A program made the position numbers and the translations under genes. 64,000 bases of DNA from Hyphomicrobiales bacterium (GTDB lineage: Bacteria; Pseudomonadota; Alphaproteobacteria; Rhizobiales; Rhizobiaceae), in the NCBI GenBank assembly GCA_900466575.1, contig UBMP01000006.1, positions 1-64,000 on the forward strand, read 5' to 3'. Shown piece after piece: positions 1 to 10,579 of the stretch. The first letter of the stretch is position 1, and every line of letters begins with the position of its first letter. The notes under the pieces are model-generated. The model was not told the origin of the DNA and did no database searches. It saw only the letters and a program-made list of their open reading frames with translations.

Positions 1-41
1 GAAAATCTAGCACTTAGCTTTCAGCTAAGATGCTGATTTTC
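1..41. terminator. long imperfect hairpin, probable terminator of a gene left of the window
   Basis: The arms GAAAATC (1-7), AGCA (9-12) and CTTAGCT (13-19) pair with AGCTAAG (23-29), TGCT (31-34) and GATTTTC (35-41). This gives 18 pairs with two single-base bulges and a 3-base loop. The right arm ends in a T-rich run. The hairpin starts at the first base of the window, so it may belong to a gene outside. A terminator is inferred from shape; the stem is A+T-rich, so a different role is possible. Confidence 0.5.
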
Positions 42-44
42 CTT

Positions 45-65
45 CCTCTCCCACAAGGGGAGAGG
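45..65. repeat. short palindromic dispersed repeat, copy 1
   Basis: Eight-base arms CCTCTCCC and GGGAGAGG flank a 5-base loop. A second copy in inverse orientation lies at 46767-46787 and differs at one of 21 positions, so this is a dispersed intergenic palindrome and not a chance hairpin. It may be transcribed as the end of a neighbouring message. Confidence 0.6.
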
Positions 66-224
66 CTAACCCAGCCGCACCCAATTTCCCCACCCTCAAC
101 AACCTCCCTTATCCTGAAGGCCTCCCGCCACCGGATGGGCCATCGACGGTTGGCTCAGGCGGGAGGAGGGCTTGGTGGCAATCTTCGTAACGTGCGGAGG
201 CTGTCATCAGGGGGCGCGGGCGGC

Positions 225-359
225 GGTGGATGAAAGAACATCCACCGAAACGACTCCCCCGATGGGCTGCGAATAGCTCGGCGGCCAGGCAACGCCTGAG
301 AACCCGTCTGCCTCCGCAGACGGTTTAGCGAGGCGGCCCGCGCTTGGGGAATGGAGTCG
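225..359. repeat. multi-helix structured intergenic element, possible dispersed repeat or RNA
   Basis: Four helices nest here: GGTGGATG (225-232) with CATCCACC (239-246); CGACTCC (251-257) with GGAGTCG (353-359); CAGGC (286-290) with GCCTG (294-298); and CCGTCTGC (304-311) with GCAGACGG (316-323). The last is a perfect 8-pair stem with a 4-base loop. No reading frame on either strand looks like a protein family. I have an impression of having met similar intergenic segments in Rhizobiaceae, which would make it a dispersed repeat, but I cannot verify that. Between 360 and 673 I see no gene; a run of six T after a short GGCG/CGCC stem near 401-417 could end a transcript. Confidence 0.4.
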
Positions 360-673
360 GATGAGGCTCCCCTCGGTAATCTCGACGGGTCGCGCTGGCG
401 CTCCGCCGTATTTTTTATACTCAATCAGGGCGGCGCGTCAGCGTGGCTCTCCGGAAGCGATTGCCCGGAGACAGGGCAGGAGCCATTGACCGGAGCGAAA
501 CTCGGGATAAGGTTTTCCGGGGTGATTTTCTATGTCTTCACCTGTCACAGAGCTGTCGTATCCAGGATCTAGTACTCGCATCGTCGTCGAGGGGGCGGCA
601 CCGATCAGTCTCGAACGGATGGGCTCGAAGGCGGGCCTGGACCCGTTCGCCATCATGGCAAAGGAACCCATTG

Positions 674-2299
674 ATGACCCTCCTCAACACCCGGCGGCTG
701 CTGGCCTGCAGCGCAGCCGTTCTTGCATTCCAGAGCCCGCTCGCCCATGCGGACGATGTGAAGACCGCGACGCCGATCAAGCATCTGGTCGTGATCTTCC
801 AGGAAAACGTCTCCTTCGACCACTATTTCGGCACCTATCCGAAGGCTGCCAATCCGGCGGGCGAACCGGCCTTCACCGCAGATGACAAGACGCCCTCCGA
901 TATCGACACGCTGGCCCATGCCGGCCTCATCGACAACAATCCGAACAAGACCAATCCCGGCAATGGCGCGGATGCCACCGCGCCCTTCCGCCTCGATCGC
1001 TCGCAGGCGGCGACCGCCGACCAGGATCACGGCTACACGGCCGAACAGGCGGCTTTCAATGAAGGCAAGATGGATCTCTTCCCGGCCCATACCGGCAAGG
1101 GCACGAAGGGCGGCGCCGGCGTCTTCGCCTCCAAGGGCCTCGTCATGGGTTACTATGACGGCAACACCGTCACGGCGCTGTGGAACTATGCCCAGCACTA
1201 CGCCATGAGCGACAATTCCTTCTCGACCACTTTCGGCCCCTCGACGCCCGGCGCGATCAACCTGATCTCCGGCCAGACGAACGGGATGGAACTGCCGGCA
1301 GGCTACAAGCTCGAGGCTGACGGCACCTATGACAAGGGTCGTGTCGTTCCGGACGGGAACGGCAACTGGACGATGATCTCCGACCTCGACCCGACCGGCG
1401 ATGTCTGTTCGAGCCCGAAATATCCCACGGCTCTGATGTCCGGCAAGAACATCGGCGATCTGATGAACGAAGCCGGCATCACCTGGGGCTTCTTCGAAGG
1501 CGGATTCGACCTGACGGTGAAGAATGCCGACGGCTCGACCGGCTGTGCCCGCGCCACCGCCGCGACGGTGACAGGCGTCAAGGTCAACGACTATATCCCG
1601 CATCACCAGCCGTTCCAGTATTACAAGTCGACAGCCAATTTCGATCACAAGCGCCCGTCTTCGGTCGATGCCATTGGCACGTCGAAGGATGGCGGCGCGA
1701 ACCACCAGTATGACCTGACGGATTTCGAGGCGGCGCTGAAGAACGGCAACCTGCCGGCCGTCACCTTCCTGAAGGCGCCGGCCTATCAGGACGGCCATGC
1801 CGGCTATTCAAACCCGATCGACGAGCAGACTTTCATCGTCAACACGGTCAACGAGCTGCAGCAGTCGAAGGATTGGAACGATACGGCCATCGTGGTTGCC
1901 TATGACGACTCGGACGGCTGGTACGATCATGCGATGAAGGTCGTCAACGGTTCGAACATTCCGGTGAAGGGCTATGACGTGCTGAACGGTCCGGTCTGCG
2001 GCACGGGCACACCGCTGAACGGCATTGACGGCAAGCCGGCCCAGGGCCGCTGCGGCTATGGCACGCGCCAGCCGCTTCTCGTCATCTCGCCCTATGCGAA
2101 GGCGAATTATGTCGACCACACGCTGACCGACCAGACTTCCGTGCTCCGCTTCATCGAGGACAACTGGCTCGGTGGCAAGCGCATCGGCCAGGGCTCGTTC
2201 GATGCCATGGCCAATCCGATCGACGGCATGTTCGACTGGGCGCATGCCTCCAATGGCACGCTGACGCTCGACCCGGCGACGGGCGAGAAGAAGGGTTGA
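674..2299 (+). CDS. secreted phosphoesterase of the acid phosphatase AcpA / phospholipase C family
   Basis: The 541-residue protein is probably a periplasmic or secreted phosphomonoesterase or phospholipase-C-like enzyme releasing phosphate from organic esters. ATG 674 is chosen because it opens a clear signal peptide (RRLLACSAAVLAF, then an Ala-rich cleavage region ending LAHA near residue 26); the frame is open further upstream but that part looks non-coding. The family signature VVIFQENVSFDHYFGTYP is at about residues 38-55, carrying metal-binding Glu and Asn, and the C-terminal half has VVAYDDSDGWYDH, the second metal-binding block. The substrate cannot be told from sequence. The stop overlaps the start of the following di-heme gene by one base, so the two are probably translated together. 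Confidence 0.85.
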   Translation: MTLLNTRRLLACSAAVLAFQSPLAHADDVKTATPIKHLVVIFQENVSFDHYFGTYPKAANPAGEPAFTADDKTPSDIDTLAHAGLIDNNPNKTNPGNGADATAPFRLDRSQAATADQDHGYTAEQAAFNEGKMDLFPAHTGKGTKGGAGVFASKGLVMGYYDGNTVTALWNYAQHYAMSDNSFSTTFGPSTPGAINLISGQTNGMELPAGYKLEADGTYDKGRVVPDGNGNWTMISDLDPTGDVCSSPKYPTALMSGKNIGDLMNEAGITWGFFEGGFDLTVKNADGSTGCARATAATVTGVKVNDYIPHHQPFQYYKSTANFDHKRPSSVDAIGTSKDGGANHQYDLTDFEAALKNGNLPAVTFLKAPAYQDGHAGYSNPIDEQTFIVNTVNELQQSKDWNDTAIVVAYDDSDGWYDHAMKVVNGSNIPVKGYDVLNGPVCGTGTPLNGIDGKPAQGRCGYGTRQPLLVISPYAKANYVDHTLTDQTSVLRFIEDNWLGGKRIGQGSFDAMANPIDGMFDWAHASNGTLTLDPATGEKKG

Positions 2300-3585
2300 T
2301 GGGCAAGCCTTCCAGCTTCGTCCTTGTCGCCGCAAGCGTGATGCTTGCGGCGGCGGGGGCAGCAGCGCAGCCTGTGCACCTGAGCGCAATGGCTGAGCTC
2401 GGCAGGGACATGTTCTTCGACCGCAGCCTCTCGGGCAGCGGGGCGATGTCCTGCGCCACCTGTCATGATCCTGCACATCACTTCGCGCCGGCCAACGATC
2501 GGGCCGTGCAGATGGGCGGACCTTACATGGATAAGCCAGGCATACGCGCCGTGCCTTCGCTCACCTATCGCTCCTTCACCCCGGCCTTCTCGGTCGGCCC
2601 TGCGGACGAGGCGAGCGAGGCGGGGGATGCGACGCCGATGGCTGCGGCCAATGGTGCAGTGAATGGCGGCCCCGCCGGGCTCCTCGGGGCCGCGCCGCCG
2701 GCGACCGGCAAGACGGGCACCGAAAATGCCGCCAACATGGCGCCGCGCGGTGGCCTGTTCTGGGACGGTCGCGTCGATACGTTGCAGGATCAGGCGATGG
2801 GTCCTCTGATGTCGCCCTTCGAAATGGACAATCCGGATATCGCGGTCCTCGCGGAAAAGATTCGCAAGACCTATGGCGAGCGCATTGCTCAACTTGCCGG
2901 AAGGACCGTGCTCGATGACGGTGAGGCCCTGGTGGGTGAGGCGGGCTTCGCCATCGCCCGCTATCAGGTCGAGGACCCGGCCTTCCATCCGTTCAGCAGC
3001 CGCTATGACGATTATCTGGCGGGCAAGGCCACGCTCACCGAGCAGGAGATGCGCGGGCTCAGAGTCTACGAGGATCGCAACAAGGGCAATTGCGCCGATT
3101 GCCATCCGGACAAGCCCGCGGCTGACGGCACGCCGCCGCTCTTCACCGACTTCCAGTATGAGGCGCTCGGCGCGCCGCGCAATAAGGACATCCCGGCCAA
3201 TGCCGATCCGCATTATTTCGATCTCGGCATCTGCGGGCCGATGCGGGCCGATGATTATGCGAAGCAGAAGGAAAACTGCGGCCTCTTCAAGACGCCGAGC
3301 CTGCGCAATGCGGCGTCGCGCGGTGTCTTCTTCCACAATGGGGTGTTCCGTTCGCTGGAGGACGTCATGCGCTTCTATGCCGAGCGCAACACCGATCCGG
3401 GGCGCTTCTATCCGAAAGATGCCGATGGCAGGATCGAGGGCTATGACGACCTGCCGGCGCAATATCGCGGCAATATCGATGTCATCGATCCGCCGTTCAA
3501 TCGCAAGGCAGGGGACAAGCCGGCGCTGACCGACCAGGATCGGGCCGACCTCGTGGCCTTCCTGAAGACGCTGACCGACCGCTGA
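2299..3585 (+). CDS. di-heme cytochrome c peroxidase / MauG-like protein
   Basis: The 428-residue exported protein is predicted to bind two c-type hemes. A signal peptide (SSFVLVAASVMLAAAGAAAQP) leads into the first heme motif CATCH at residues 52-56; the second, CADCH, is at 265-269. This two-heme layout is that of bacterial cytochrome c peroxidases and MauG relatives, which reduce hydrogen peroxide or oxidise protein substrates in the periplasm. ATG 2299 overlaps the stop of the phosphoesterase (TGATG). A TTG one codon earlier is less likely. An insertion around residues 110-145 rich in Ala and Gly is unusual for a plain peroxidase. Whether it acts as peroxidase or on its partner protein is unknown. 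Confidence 0.85.
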   Translation: MGKPSSFVLVAASVMLAAAGAAAQPVHLSAMAELGRDMFFDRSLSGSGAMSCATCHDPAHHFAPANDRAVQMGGPYMDKPGIRAVPSLTYRSFTPAFSVGPADEASEAGDATPMAAANGAVNGGPAGLLGAAPPATGKTGTENAANMAPRGGLFWDGRVDTLQDQAMGPLMSPFEMDNPDIAVLAEKIRKTYGERIAQLAGRTVLDDGEALVGEAGFAIARYQVEDPAFHPFSSRYDDYLAGKATLTEQEMRGLRVYEDRNKGNCADCHPDKPAADGTPPLFTDFQYEALGAPRNKDIPANADPHYFDLGICGPMRADDYAKQKENCGLFKTPSLRNAASRGVFFHNGVFRSLEDVMRFYAERNTDPGRFYPKDADGRIEGYDDLPAQYRGNIDVIDPPFNRKAGDKPALTDQDRADLVAFLKTLTDR

Positions 3586-3668
3586 TCCACAAGAGGGCAT
3601 GGCGGGACGCTTGCCACGCCGGGGCGAACGCGTAAACGTGAGGCTCGCGATCAATTGGAGCCTTCTGC

Positions 3669-4523
3669 ATGTCCCTCGCCAACCGCCCCGTCCCGCCCGT
3701 CGACGCTGCCCAGCGCCGTGCGGTCAAGCCTGTCGTCTGCTATCCCGTGGAGACGCTGCCGGTGCCGGACATGGATCGGCTCGCAGCCGTGCGGGAGACG
3801 CTGACGAAGATCGATGAGGTGATCGTGCCGCCGCGCGAAGGCAAGGCGTTCAACGTCCCGAAGGGGCATTTCTTCCGGATCGTCAGCATCGAGGGTCCGC
3901 AGGTCGGCGATCTCAATCTGTGGAATGCCAACGATCTCAACGAACGATTCTTCAGCGGCAAGACGCGGGCGCTGCATGCGACCCATGTGACGACCGGCAA
4001 CCGGCTCTGGAGCAACCTGCCGAACCTGCGCCCCATGGCGACGATCACGCATGACACGCTCGGCTGGTACGGCTTCGACGAGTTCGGTGGGGGCGTGCAT
4101 GATGTCATCGGCACGCGCTGCGATCCCTATACGCACAGGCTTCTGTCCGGTGGCGACTATCATCATTGCTGCCATTCCAATCTCTGCGGGGCGCTGTCGG
4201 AAGCGCGCGGCATCTCGATGAAGGAGGCGGAGCCTTATGTGCATGACGTGCTCAACGTCTTCATGTGCACCGGCTTTACGAAGGACACGCATCAGTATTT
4301 CATGAAGGCGAGCCCGGTACGTCCCGGCGACTTCCTGGAAATGTTCGCGGAGATCGATCTTCTCGGTGGCTTGTCGGCCTGCCCGGGTGGCGATTGCAGT
4401 TCCGAGCATTCGAGCGACACGGCGGCCTGCCATCCGCTCAAGGTCGAGGTGTTCCGGCCGGACATGGCGCTTCTCGCCGACTGGCCGTTCCCGGAGCGGA
4501 ATGCCTATCGCGGCAGGCCCTGA
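3669..4523 (+). CDS. DUF1989 family protein (urea carboxylase-associated type)
   Basis: The 284-residue protein belongs to the DUF1989 family, whose members often sit beside urea carboxylase or amino-acid degradation genes and are suspected metal-dependent enzymes. Conserved blocks visible are the Cys/His-rich YHHCCHSNLCGAL near residue 170 and the late CPGGDCSS, both suitable for metal binding. The start follows a short leader with a weak ribosome-binding site. No urea carboxylase gene is nearby, so the substrate is open. It lies 83 bases after the di-heme gene and may belong to the same transcript. Confidence 0.75.
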   Translation: MSLANRPVPPVDAAQRRAVKPVVCYPVETLPVPDMDRLAAVRETLTKIDEVIVPPREGKAFNVPKGHFFRIVSIEGPQVGDLNLWNANDLNERFFSGKTRALHATHVTTGNRLWSNLPNLRPMATITHDTLGWYGFDEFGGGVHDVIGTRCDPYTHRLLSGGDYHHCCHSNLCGALSEARGISMKEAEPYVHDVLNVFMCTGFTKDTHQYFMKASPVRPGDFLEMFAEIDLLGGLSACPGGDCSSEHSSDTAACHPLKVEVFRPDMALLADWPFPERNAYRGRP

Positions 4524-4600
4524 AGCCTGAAAGGAAAGAGGCGGCGCAGATAAGCACCGCCTCATCTCTGGCGGGTTGTCGCAGGCCGAATGGCCTGATC

Positions 4601-6934
4601 TCAGAACTCTTCCCAGTCCGTCGAAGCCAGCGCCGTGTTGCCGGAAACGGCGGGTGCCCGGCGGGCCGGCGCCACGGCGGTCCGCGTCGTCGCCACCGGG
4701 CGGGCCGGCTGCGGGCTGGGTGCACGAACAGGAGCCGTGGTCTGGGCTGAGGCAGCCCCCGTGCGGAAGCGGTTGACGAGTGCCATCAGCACGCCGACTT
4801 CGGCGTTGAGAGCGGCACTGGCGGCGGTTGCCTCTTCGACCATGGCGGCGTTCTGCTGGGTCACCTGGTCCATCTGGTTGACGGCGGCGTTGATCTCGCG
4901 CAGTCCCACGGCCTGTTCGGTCGAGGACGAGGAGATCTCCTGGATGAGGCCGTTGATCTGCAACACCTGCGAGGCGATGCTTTCGAGCGCTTCACCCGCC
5001 TTGTTGACGAGGCTGACGCCTTCGCTGACCTGCGCTCCGGAAGCGTTGATCAGCGCCTTGATCTCCTTGGCGGCGTTGGCCGAGCGCTGGGCGAGTTCGC
5101 GCACTTCCTGGGCAACGACTGCGAAGCCCTTGCCGGCTTCGCCTGCACGGGCCGCCTCGACGCCGGCATTCAGCGCCAGGAGGTTGGTCTGGAAGGCGAT
5201 CTCGTCGATCACGCCGATGATGCGGTTGACCTCCTGCGAGGACTGCTCGATGCCATGCATGGCCGAAATCGCCTTGTGAACGATCTCGCCCGACTTCTCT
5301 GCGTTGGTATTCGCCGCATGAACCGAGCTTGCGGCGCGGCCGGCATTGTCGGCGCTGGAATTGACCTGCGTCGTCAGCTCGTCGAGCGCGGCAGCGGTCT
5401 CTTCCAGGCTTGCGGCCTGCTTCTCGGTGCGCAGGGACAGGTCGGAGGAGGCGCTGGTGATCTCATTTGCGCCGCCGCTGATGTTGCGCACGGAGTGGCT
5501 GAGCGTCTGGATCGTCTCTTCGAGGCTGGCGAGCGCTCCGTCGAAGTCGCTCTTCAGCTGGACGTATTCTGCCGGGAAGTTGGCCGGCAAGCGATAGGTG
5601 AGGTTGCCGGAAGACAGTTCCGACAGGCCCTGACCCAGGTGAGCGACGACCTGCTGCTGGAGTGCGGCATTGGCAAGGCGCTCCTGCTCGTTCTGCCGGC
5701 GGGCCGCATCGGCGGCGTCGCGCTGCTCTTCGGCGGCAGCCTCGAGGCGGACGGCGTCGGCAAGCTTGTGGCGGAAGCCTTCGAGTGCGGCTGCGACCGC
5801 ACCGGTCTCGTCCTCCGTTTCCTGACCCGCGACGGGCTTGTCATACTGGCCGCGGCTCAGGCGCTCGACGTCGGCGACAAGGCCCTCGATCGGGCGGTGC
5901 ACGAGCCGGCGGACGGAGAGATAGAGGCCGATGATGACGGCGAGAAGCACGACCAGGCCGCCGGCGACCATCAGGATTGTCTGTTCGCGGACCTGCGTGG
6001 CGATAACGGTTGCCGGGATATCGACGAGGACGACCCAACGGGCGTTGAGGCCCGGAAGCTCGAACGGATAGACGAGACGTTCAAACCGGTCGCCGTCCTT
6101 GCCGGTGACGCCATCGACGCTGGCGGTCTCCTTGTTGGCGATGGCAGCCTTGATCTTCTCGGGCGCCGCGCCGTTGTAATCCTTCATCATGGCGGCTGCG
6201 TCGGGGCCGACCAGCCACTTGCCGTCCTGCGAGACGAGCATGACGCGGCCGGTCTCAAAAGGACGCAGCGCCGAGAGGCGTGTGGAGAGCGAGGCGAGGG
6301 AAATGTCGACGCCGGAAACGCCGATCAACTTGCCGCCGGAGACGACGGGATAGACGATCGAGCTCATGACCGTCGGGACGTCGGTGCCTTCGGCCAGATA
6401 GGGCTTGGTGATGGCGCCCTTCATGCTCTGGGCGGCCAGCGCGTACCATTCCTTGGAATAGTCGATGTCGAACGTGCTGAACTGGATTGCGCCGTTCCGG
6501 TCCTTGGACCAATAGGGAGAGAACTGGCCGGCCTTGTTGCCTCCGAATTCCGTCTTGTCCTTCATGTCCGCCTGCTTGTCGTCGAAGCCATTCTGAGCCT
6601 CTGCGAACCAGCTGCCGAAGGCGAAGGGGTTCTGCTCGAGGTTGGCGCGCAGGATGTCGATCGTGCCCTTGCGGTCGAGGAGGCCGCCCGAATGGGTGTG
6701 GCCAATGACGCCCGCCATGGTTCGCGCCGCACTGGACAGCTCGCCGACATCGGCGGCGATGTCCTTGGCAATGCCGCTGGCCTCGCTGCCGGCCTGTTTC
6801 ATGACGAGATTTCGGACGCGATCATTGGTCTGCGAAATCAGGATGTAGTTGGAGAGCGCCAGAAGCAGGGTGATCGTGGCCGCGGTGACCAGAATGAGCT
6901 TGGCGGCAATCGAACGCTTGATGAAACCGAACAT
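4601..6934 (-). CDS. methyl-accepting chemotaxis protein with periplasmic Cache-type sensor
   Basis: A 777-residue chemoreceptor. The N-terminus [27 protein letters not shown] is the first membrane segment; a periplasmic sensor of about 290 residues of dCache type follows ([24 protein letters not shown]), then a second membrane segment ([21 protein letters not shown]), a HAMP region and the cytoplasmic signalling hairpin with the conserved tip [19 protein letters not shown]. The last five residues are DWEEF, the type of tail that docks the methyltransferase CheR. ATG 6934 is chosen because the open frame upstream has no membrane or domain character. It likely senses small organic ligands such as amino or carboxylic acids. 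It is a single gene with no che operon in the window. Confidence 0.95.
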   Translation of the reverse strand: MFGFIKRSIAAKLILVTAATITLLLALSNYILISQTNDRVRNLVMKQAGSEASGIAKDIAADVGELSSAARTMAGVIGHTHSGGLLDRKGTIDILRANLEQNPFAFGSWFAEAQNGFDDKQADMKDKTEFGGNKAGQFSPYWSKDRNGAIQFSTFDIDYSKEWYALAAQSMKGAITKPYLAEGTDVPTVMSSIVYPVVSGGKLIGVSGVDISLASLSTRLSALRPFETGRVMLVSQDGKWLVGPDAAAMMKDYNGAAPEKIKAAIANKETASVDGVTGKDGDRFERLVYPFELPGLNARWVVLVDIPATVIATQVREQTILMVAGGLVVLLAVIIGLYLSVRRLVHRPIEGLVADVERLSRGQYDKPVAGQETEDETGAVAAALEGFRHKLADAVRLEAAAEEQRDAADAARRQNEQERLANAALQQQVVAHLGQGLSELSSGNLTYRLPANFPAEYVQLKSDFDGALASLEETIQTLSHSVRNISGGANEITSASSDLSLRTEKQAASLEETAAALDELTTQVNSSADNAGRAASSVHAANTNAEKSGEIVHKAISAMHGIEQSSQEVNRIIGVIDEIAFQTNLLALNAGVEAARAGEAGKGFAVVAQEVRELAQRSANAAKEIKALINASGAQVSEGVSLVNKAGEALESIASQVLQINGLIQEISSSSTEQAVGLREINAAVNQMDQVTQQNAAMVEEATAASAALNAEVGVLMALVNRFRTGAASAQTTAPVRAPSPQPARPVATTRTAVAPARRAPAVSGNTALASTDWEEF

Positions 6935-7242
6935 GGAACCTCGTTTTCCGGGGTATTGTGGCAGAGGGTGGTATTCTGGCCACTGGATCACACATTCGCC
7001 CGAGCGAGCCGGAGCAGGACTTGTCCGAAGCGAGCGGGCGCGAAATACTGAAATGAACTTATATGCGGTTGTCGTTAACGAAGCCTGAAATTCAGCAGTT
7101 CTGGTTGCGGAACGGCCCCGATGCAATCGCGTCAGGCGCTTGTCCGTTTGCGGCTTCAGCGGGGAACGCACATTCCCCATTGCACAAATCTGCAGCATGG
7201 CTAAAGATTTGGCAGTTGTTATTTCCGGCGCGATGAGGGCCA
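6935..7242. other. divergent intergenic region between the chemoreceptor and the amidoligase operon
   Basis: This 308-base gap must hold promoters in both directions. I found no convincing hairpin, riboswitch or small gene. A ribosome-binding site GAGGG lies just before the rightward gene. Confidence 0.5.
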
Positions 7243-10200
7243 ATGTCGATCAAAGCCAGTATCTATCACCTGACCCATTACAAATACGACAATCCCATCA
7301 TCCTGGGCCCGCAGATCATCCGGTTGAAACCGGCCTCGCATTCCAAGACCAAGGTGATCAGCCATTCGCTGAAGGTCACGCCGGAAAATCACTTCGTCAA
7401 TCTCCAGCAGGACCCCTACGGCAACTATCTCGCCCGCTTCGTCTTCCCGGAGCCCGTTACGGAGCTGAAGATCGAGGTCGATCTGGTTGCCGACATGACG
7501 GTCTACAACCCGTTCGACTTCTTCGTCGAGGAACAGGCCGAGCATTACCCCTTCGACTATCCGGAAGACCTGAAGGAAGACCTGTCCATCTACATGAAGC
7601 CCGAGCCGGCGGGGCCGCTGCTCAAGGAGCTTATGAAGGGCATCGACCGCAAGCGCCAGCGCACCGTCGACATGGTGGTCGGCATCAACGCGATGCTGCA
7701 GAACCGGACGGAATATACGATTCGCATGGAGCCCGGCGTGCAGACGCCGGAAGAGACGCTGAAGCTTGCCAAGGGTTCCTGTCGCGATTCGAGCTGGCTG
7801 CTGGTGCAGATCCTGCGCCATCTGGGCTTCGCCGCGCGCTTTGTCTCGGGCTATCTCATCCAGCTGACGCCGGATCTCAAGGCGCTCGACGGTCCGTCGG
7901 GTACGGATGTCGACTTCACCGATCTGCATGCCTGGGCGGAGGTCTATCTGCCGGGTGCGGGCTGGGTCGGGCTCGATCCGACGTCGGGCTTGCTCGCCGG
8001 CGAAAGCCACATTCCGCTGGCCGCAACCCCGCATTACAAGAACGCCGCGCCGATCTCCGGCGGCTATTTCGGCGAGGCGAAGACCGAGTTCGACTTCGAT
8101 ATGAAGGTGATGCGCGTTGCGGAGCATCCGCGCATTACGAAGCCGTTTTCCGATGAAAGCTGGGATTCGCTCAATGCGCTGGGCGAAAAGGTCGATGCCT
8201 ATCTCGACCAGGCCGATGTGCGCCTGACGATGGGCGGCGAGCCGACCTTCGTTTCGATCGACGACTTCCAGTCGGACGAGTGGAACACGGCGGCCGTCGG
8301 TCCGCAGAAGCGCGACCGTGCCGACGTGCTGATCCGCAAACTGCGCGAGCGCTTCGCGCCGGGCGGCTTCCTGCATTACGGGCAGGGCAAGTGGTATCCC
8401 GGCGAAAGCCTGCCGCGCTGGACCTTCTCGCTCTACTGGCGCAAGGACGGGTTGCCGATCTGGAACCAGCCGAAGCTGATTGCGGCGGAAGCGCAGGACT
8501 ACAAGGTGAGCCACGAGGATGCCGGCAAGTTCGCGGCAGCGCTGGCCATCGAACTCGATGTCAGGCCGGAATTCGCCACGCCCGCCTTCGAGGATACGGC
8601 CGAATGGCTGATCAAGGAGGCGAACCTTCCCGAGAATGTCGATCCGGCGAATTCGAAGCTTGAAAATCCGGAAGAGCGCAGCCGCATCGCCCGCGTCTTC
8701 GAGCGCGGGCTGACCAAGCCGACCGGCTATGTGCTGCCGGTGCAGGCGTGGAATTCACGCGCCAGCGGCCGGAGTTGGATTTCGGAAAAGTGGAGCACGC
8801 GGCGCGGCCGCCTGTTCCTGATCCCCGGCGACTCACCCATCGGTTTCCGCCTGCCGCTCGGCTCGCTGGTCTATATCCCGGCCTCGCAATTCCCCTATAT
8901 CGTGCCGACCGATCCCTCGGTCCAGCGTCCGCCGCTGCCGGATTACCGGCAGGACAAGGGTCGGCTGATGCCGGAGCATTCGCTGCAGCCGGACAAGGCG
9001 ACGACGCCGATCCAGCAGCAGGCGCTTTCCGAAATCGAAGGCCGCGTGCGCACCGCCATCTCCATCGAGCCGCGCGACGGGCGCCTCTGCGTCTTCATGC
9101 CGCCGACCGAAACGCTGGAGGATTATCTCGACCTTATCGCCTCTGCCGAGCGGGCGGCGGCGCATCTGAACCTGCCGATCCATATCGAAGGTTATACGCC
9201 ACCGCAGGATGAGCGCCTCAATGTCATGAAAGTGACGCCCGATCCGGGCGTCATCGAGGTCAACGTGCACCCGGCCAATAACTGGAAGGATTGCGTCGAC
9301 ATCACCACGGCGCTCTACGAAGAGGCCCGGCAGTCGCGTCTTGGCGCCGACAAGTTCATGATCGATGGTCGCCACACCGGCACGGGCGGCGGCAACCATG
9401 TCGTCGTGGGCGGCGCGAACCCCAATGACAGTCCGTTCCTGCGCCGGCCGGACTTGTTGAAGAGCCTCGTGCTGCACTGGCAACGGCATCCGTCGCTCTC
9501 CTATCTCTTCTCCGGCCTGTTCATCGGCCCGACGAGCCAGGCGCCGCGCATCGACGAGGCGCGGCATGATGCGCTGTATGAACTCGAAATCGCGCTTGCG
9601 CAGGTGCCACTGCCGGGCAAGGGCCTGCCGCCGCTGCCCTGGCTGGTGGACCGGCTGTTCCGCAATCTGCTCACCGACTCGACAGGCAATACGCACCGTT
9701 CGGAAATCTGCATCGACAAGATGTTCTCGCCGGACGGGCCGACGGGGCGTCTGGGGCTGGTCGAGTTCCGCGGTTTCGAAATGCCGCCGAATGCGCGGAT
9801 GAGCCTTGCCCAGCAGCTTCTCGTCCGGGCACTGATCGCGCGCTTCTGGAAGAACCCGATCGAGGGCAATTTCGTGCGATGGGGCACGTCGCTCGCCGAC
9901 CGCTTCATGCTGCCCTACTATGTCTGGAAGGACTTCCTCGACGTGCTGGCGGATCTTAAGGCGAACGGCTTCGAGTTCCGGCCGGAATGGTTCTCGGCCC
10001 AGCTCGAGTTCCGCTTCCCGTTCTGCGGCGAGGTGGAATATGAGGGCAACAAGCTGGAGGTCCGCCAGGCGCTGGAGCCCTGGCATGTGACGGGCGAGCA
10101 GGGGGCCGTCGGCGGGACGGTGCGCTATGTCGACAGTTCCGTCGAGCGGCTTCAGGTGAAGTTCGAGACGGGCAACCCGGAGCGCTATCAGGTGACCTGC

Positions 10201-10554
10201 AACGGTCGCCTCGTGCCGCTCAGGGAGACCGATCAGCGCGGCGTTTCGGTTGCGGGCGTACGCTTCAAGGCCTGGCACCCGGCCTCGGGCATTCATCCGG
10301 TGCTGCCGGTCAATGCCCCGCTGACCTTCGACATCTACGACACGTGGTCGAGCCGGTCGCTGGGCGGCTGTGTTTACCACGTCGCCCATCCTGGCGGTCG
10401 TAACTACGAGACATTCCCTGTGAATGGTAATGAGGCGGAGGCCAGACGCCTTGCGCGCTTCCTGCCTTCGGGGCATACCGGGGGCTTGTGGCTTTTCAGG
10501 GCCGATCCGCCGCATCCGGAATTCCCGATGACGCTGGATCTCAGGCGGCCCTGA
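7243..10554 (+). CDS. transglutaminase-like domain fused to DUF2126 putative amidoligase
   Basis: A 1103-residue two-module protein. The N-terminal part is a bacterial transglutaminase-like fold (COG1305 type) with an intact Cys-His-Asp triad: C180 in [11 protein letters not shown]229 in [13 protein letters not shown]245 in GLDPT. The remaining 800 or so residues are DUF2126 (COG4196 type), listed in Pfam as a putative amidoligase, with His/Gly-rich blocks such as [18 protein letters not shown] and [35 protein letters not shown] written here only in part by position (about residues 707-770). No signal peptide is present, so it is cytoplasmic. It heads an operon with an ATP-grasp/alpha-E protein and a second transglutaminase. 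The set is predicted to ligate and cleave amide bonds in a peptide or protein tag; no substrate is known to me. Confidence 0.9.
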   Translation: MSIKASIYHLTHYKYDNPIILGPQIIRLKPASHSKTKVISHSLKVTPENHFVNLQQDPYGNYLARFVFPEPVTELKIEVDLVADMTVYNPFDFFVEEQAEHYPFDYPEDLKEDLSIYMKPEPAGPLLKELMKGIDRKRQRTVDMVVGINAMLQNRTEYTIRMEPGVQTPEETLKLAKGSCRDSSWLLVQILRHLGFAARFVSGYLIQLTPDLKALDGPSGTDVDFTDLHAWAEVYLPGAGWVGLDPTSGLLAGESHIPLAATPHYKNAAPISGGYFGEAKTEFDFDMKVMRVAEHPRITKPFSDESWDSLNALGEKVDAYLDQADVRLTMGGEPTFVSIDDFQSDEWNTAAVGPQKRDRADVLIRKLRERFAPGGFLHYGQGKWYPGESLPRWTFSLYWRKDGLPIWNQPKLIAAEAQDYKVSHEDAGKFAAALAIELDVRPEFATPAFEDTAEWLIKEANLPENVDPANSKLENPEERSRIARVFERGLTKPTGYVLPVQAWNSRASGRSWISEKWSTRRGRLFLIPGDSPIGFRLPLGSLVYIPASQFPYIVPTDPSVQRPPLPDYRQDKGRLMPEHSLQPDKATTPIQQQALSEIEGRVRTAISIEPRDGRLCVFMPPTETLEDYLDLIASAERAAAHLNLPIHIEGYTPPQDERLNVMKVTPDPGVIEVNVHPANNWKDCVDITTALYEEARQSRLGADKFMIDGRHTGTGGGNHVVVGGANPNDSPFLRRPDLLKSLVLHWQRHPSLSYLFSGLFIGPTSQAPRIDEARHDALYELEIALAQVPLPGKGLPPLPWLVDRLFRNLLTDSTGNTHRSEICIDKMFSPDGPTGRLGLVEFRGFEMPPNARMSLAQQLLVRALIARFWKNPIEGNFVRWGTSLADRFMLPYYVWKDFLDVLADLKANGFEFRPEWFSAQLEFRFPFCGEVEYEGNKLEVRQALEPWHVTGEQGAVGGTVRYVDSSVERLQVKFETGNPERYQVTCNGRLVPLRETDQRGVSVAGVRFKAWHPASGIHPVLPVNAPLTFDIYDTWSSRSLGGCVYHVAHPGGRNYETFPVNGNEAEARRLARFLPSGHTGGLWLFRADPPHPEFPMTLDLRRP

Positions 10555-10579
10555 AGAAGGCTTATCGGGGGTAATCGAC

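Noticed and set aside
30..233. Short open frame in the first intergenic region
   Set aside because: No ribosome site, covers a palindromic repeat and encodes low-complexity protein.
653..1798. 381-residue open frame on the minus strand
   Set aside because: Antisense to the phosphoesterase, which has a signal peptide and family motifs; composition is that of a shadow frame.
2107..3654. 515-residue minus-strand open frame
   Set aside because: Antisense to the di-heme gene with both CxxCH motifs on the plus strand; no domain recognised.
5255..7051. 598-residue plus-strand open frame
   Set aside because: Antisense to the chemoreceptor; Gly/Asp/Arg-rich shadow typical of high G+C.
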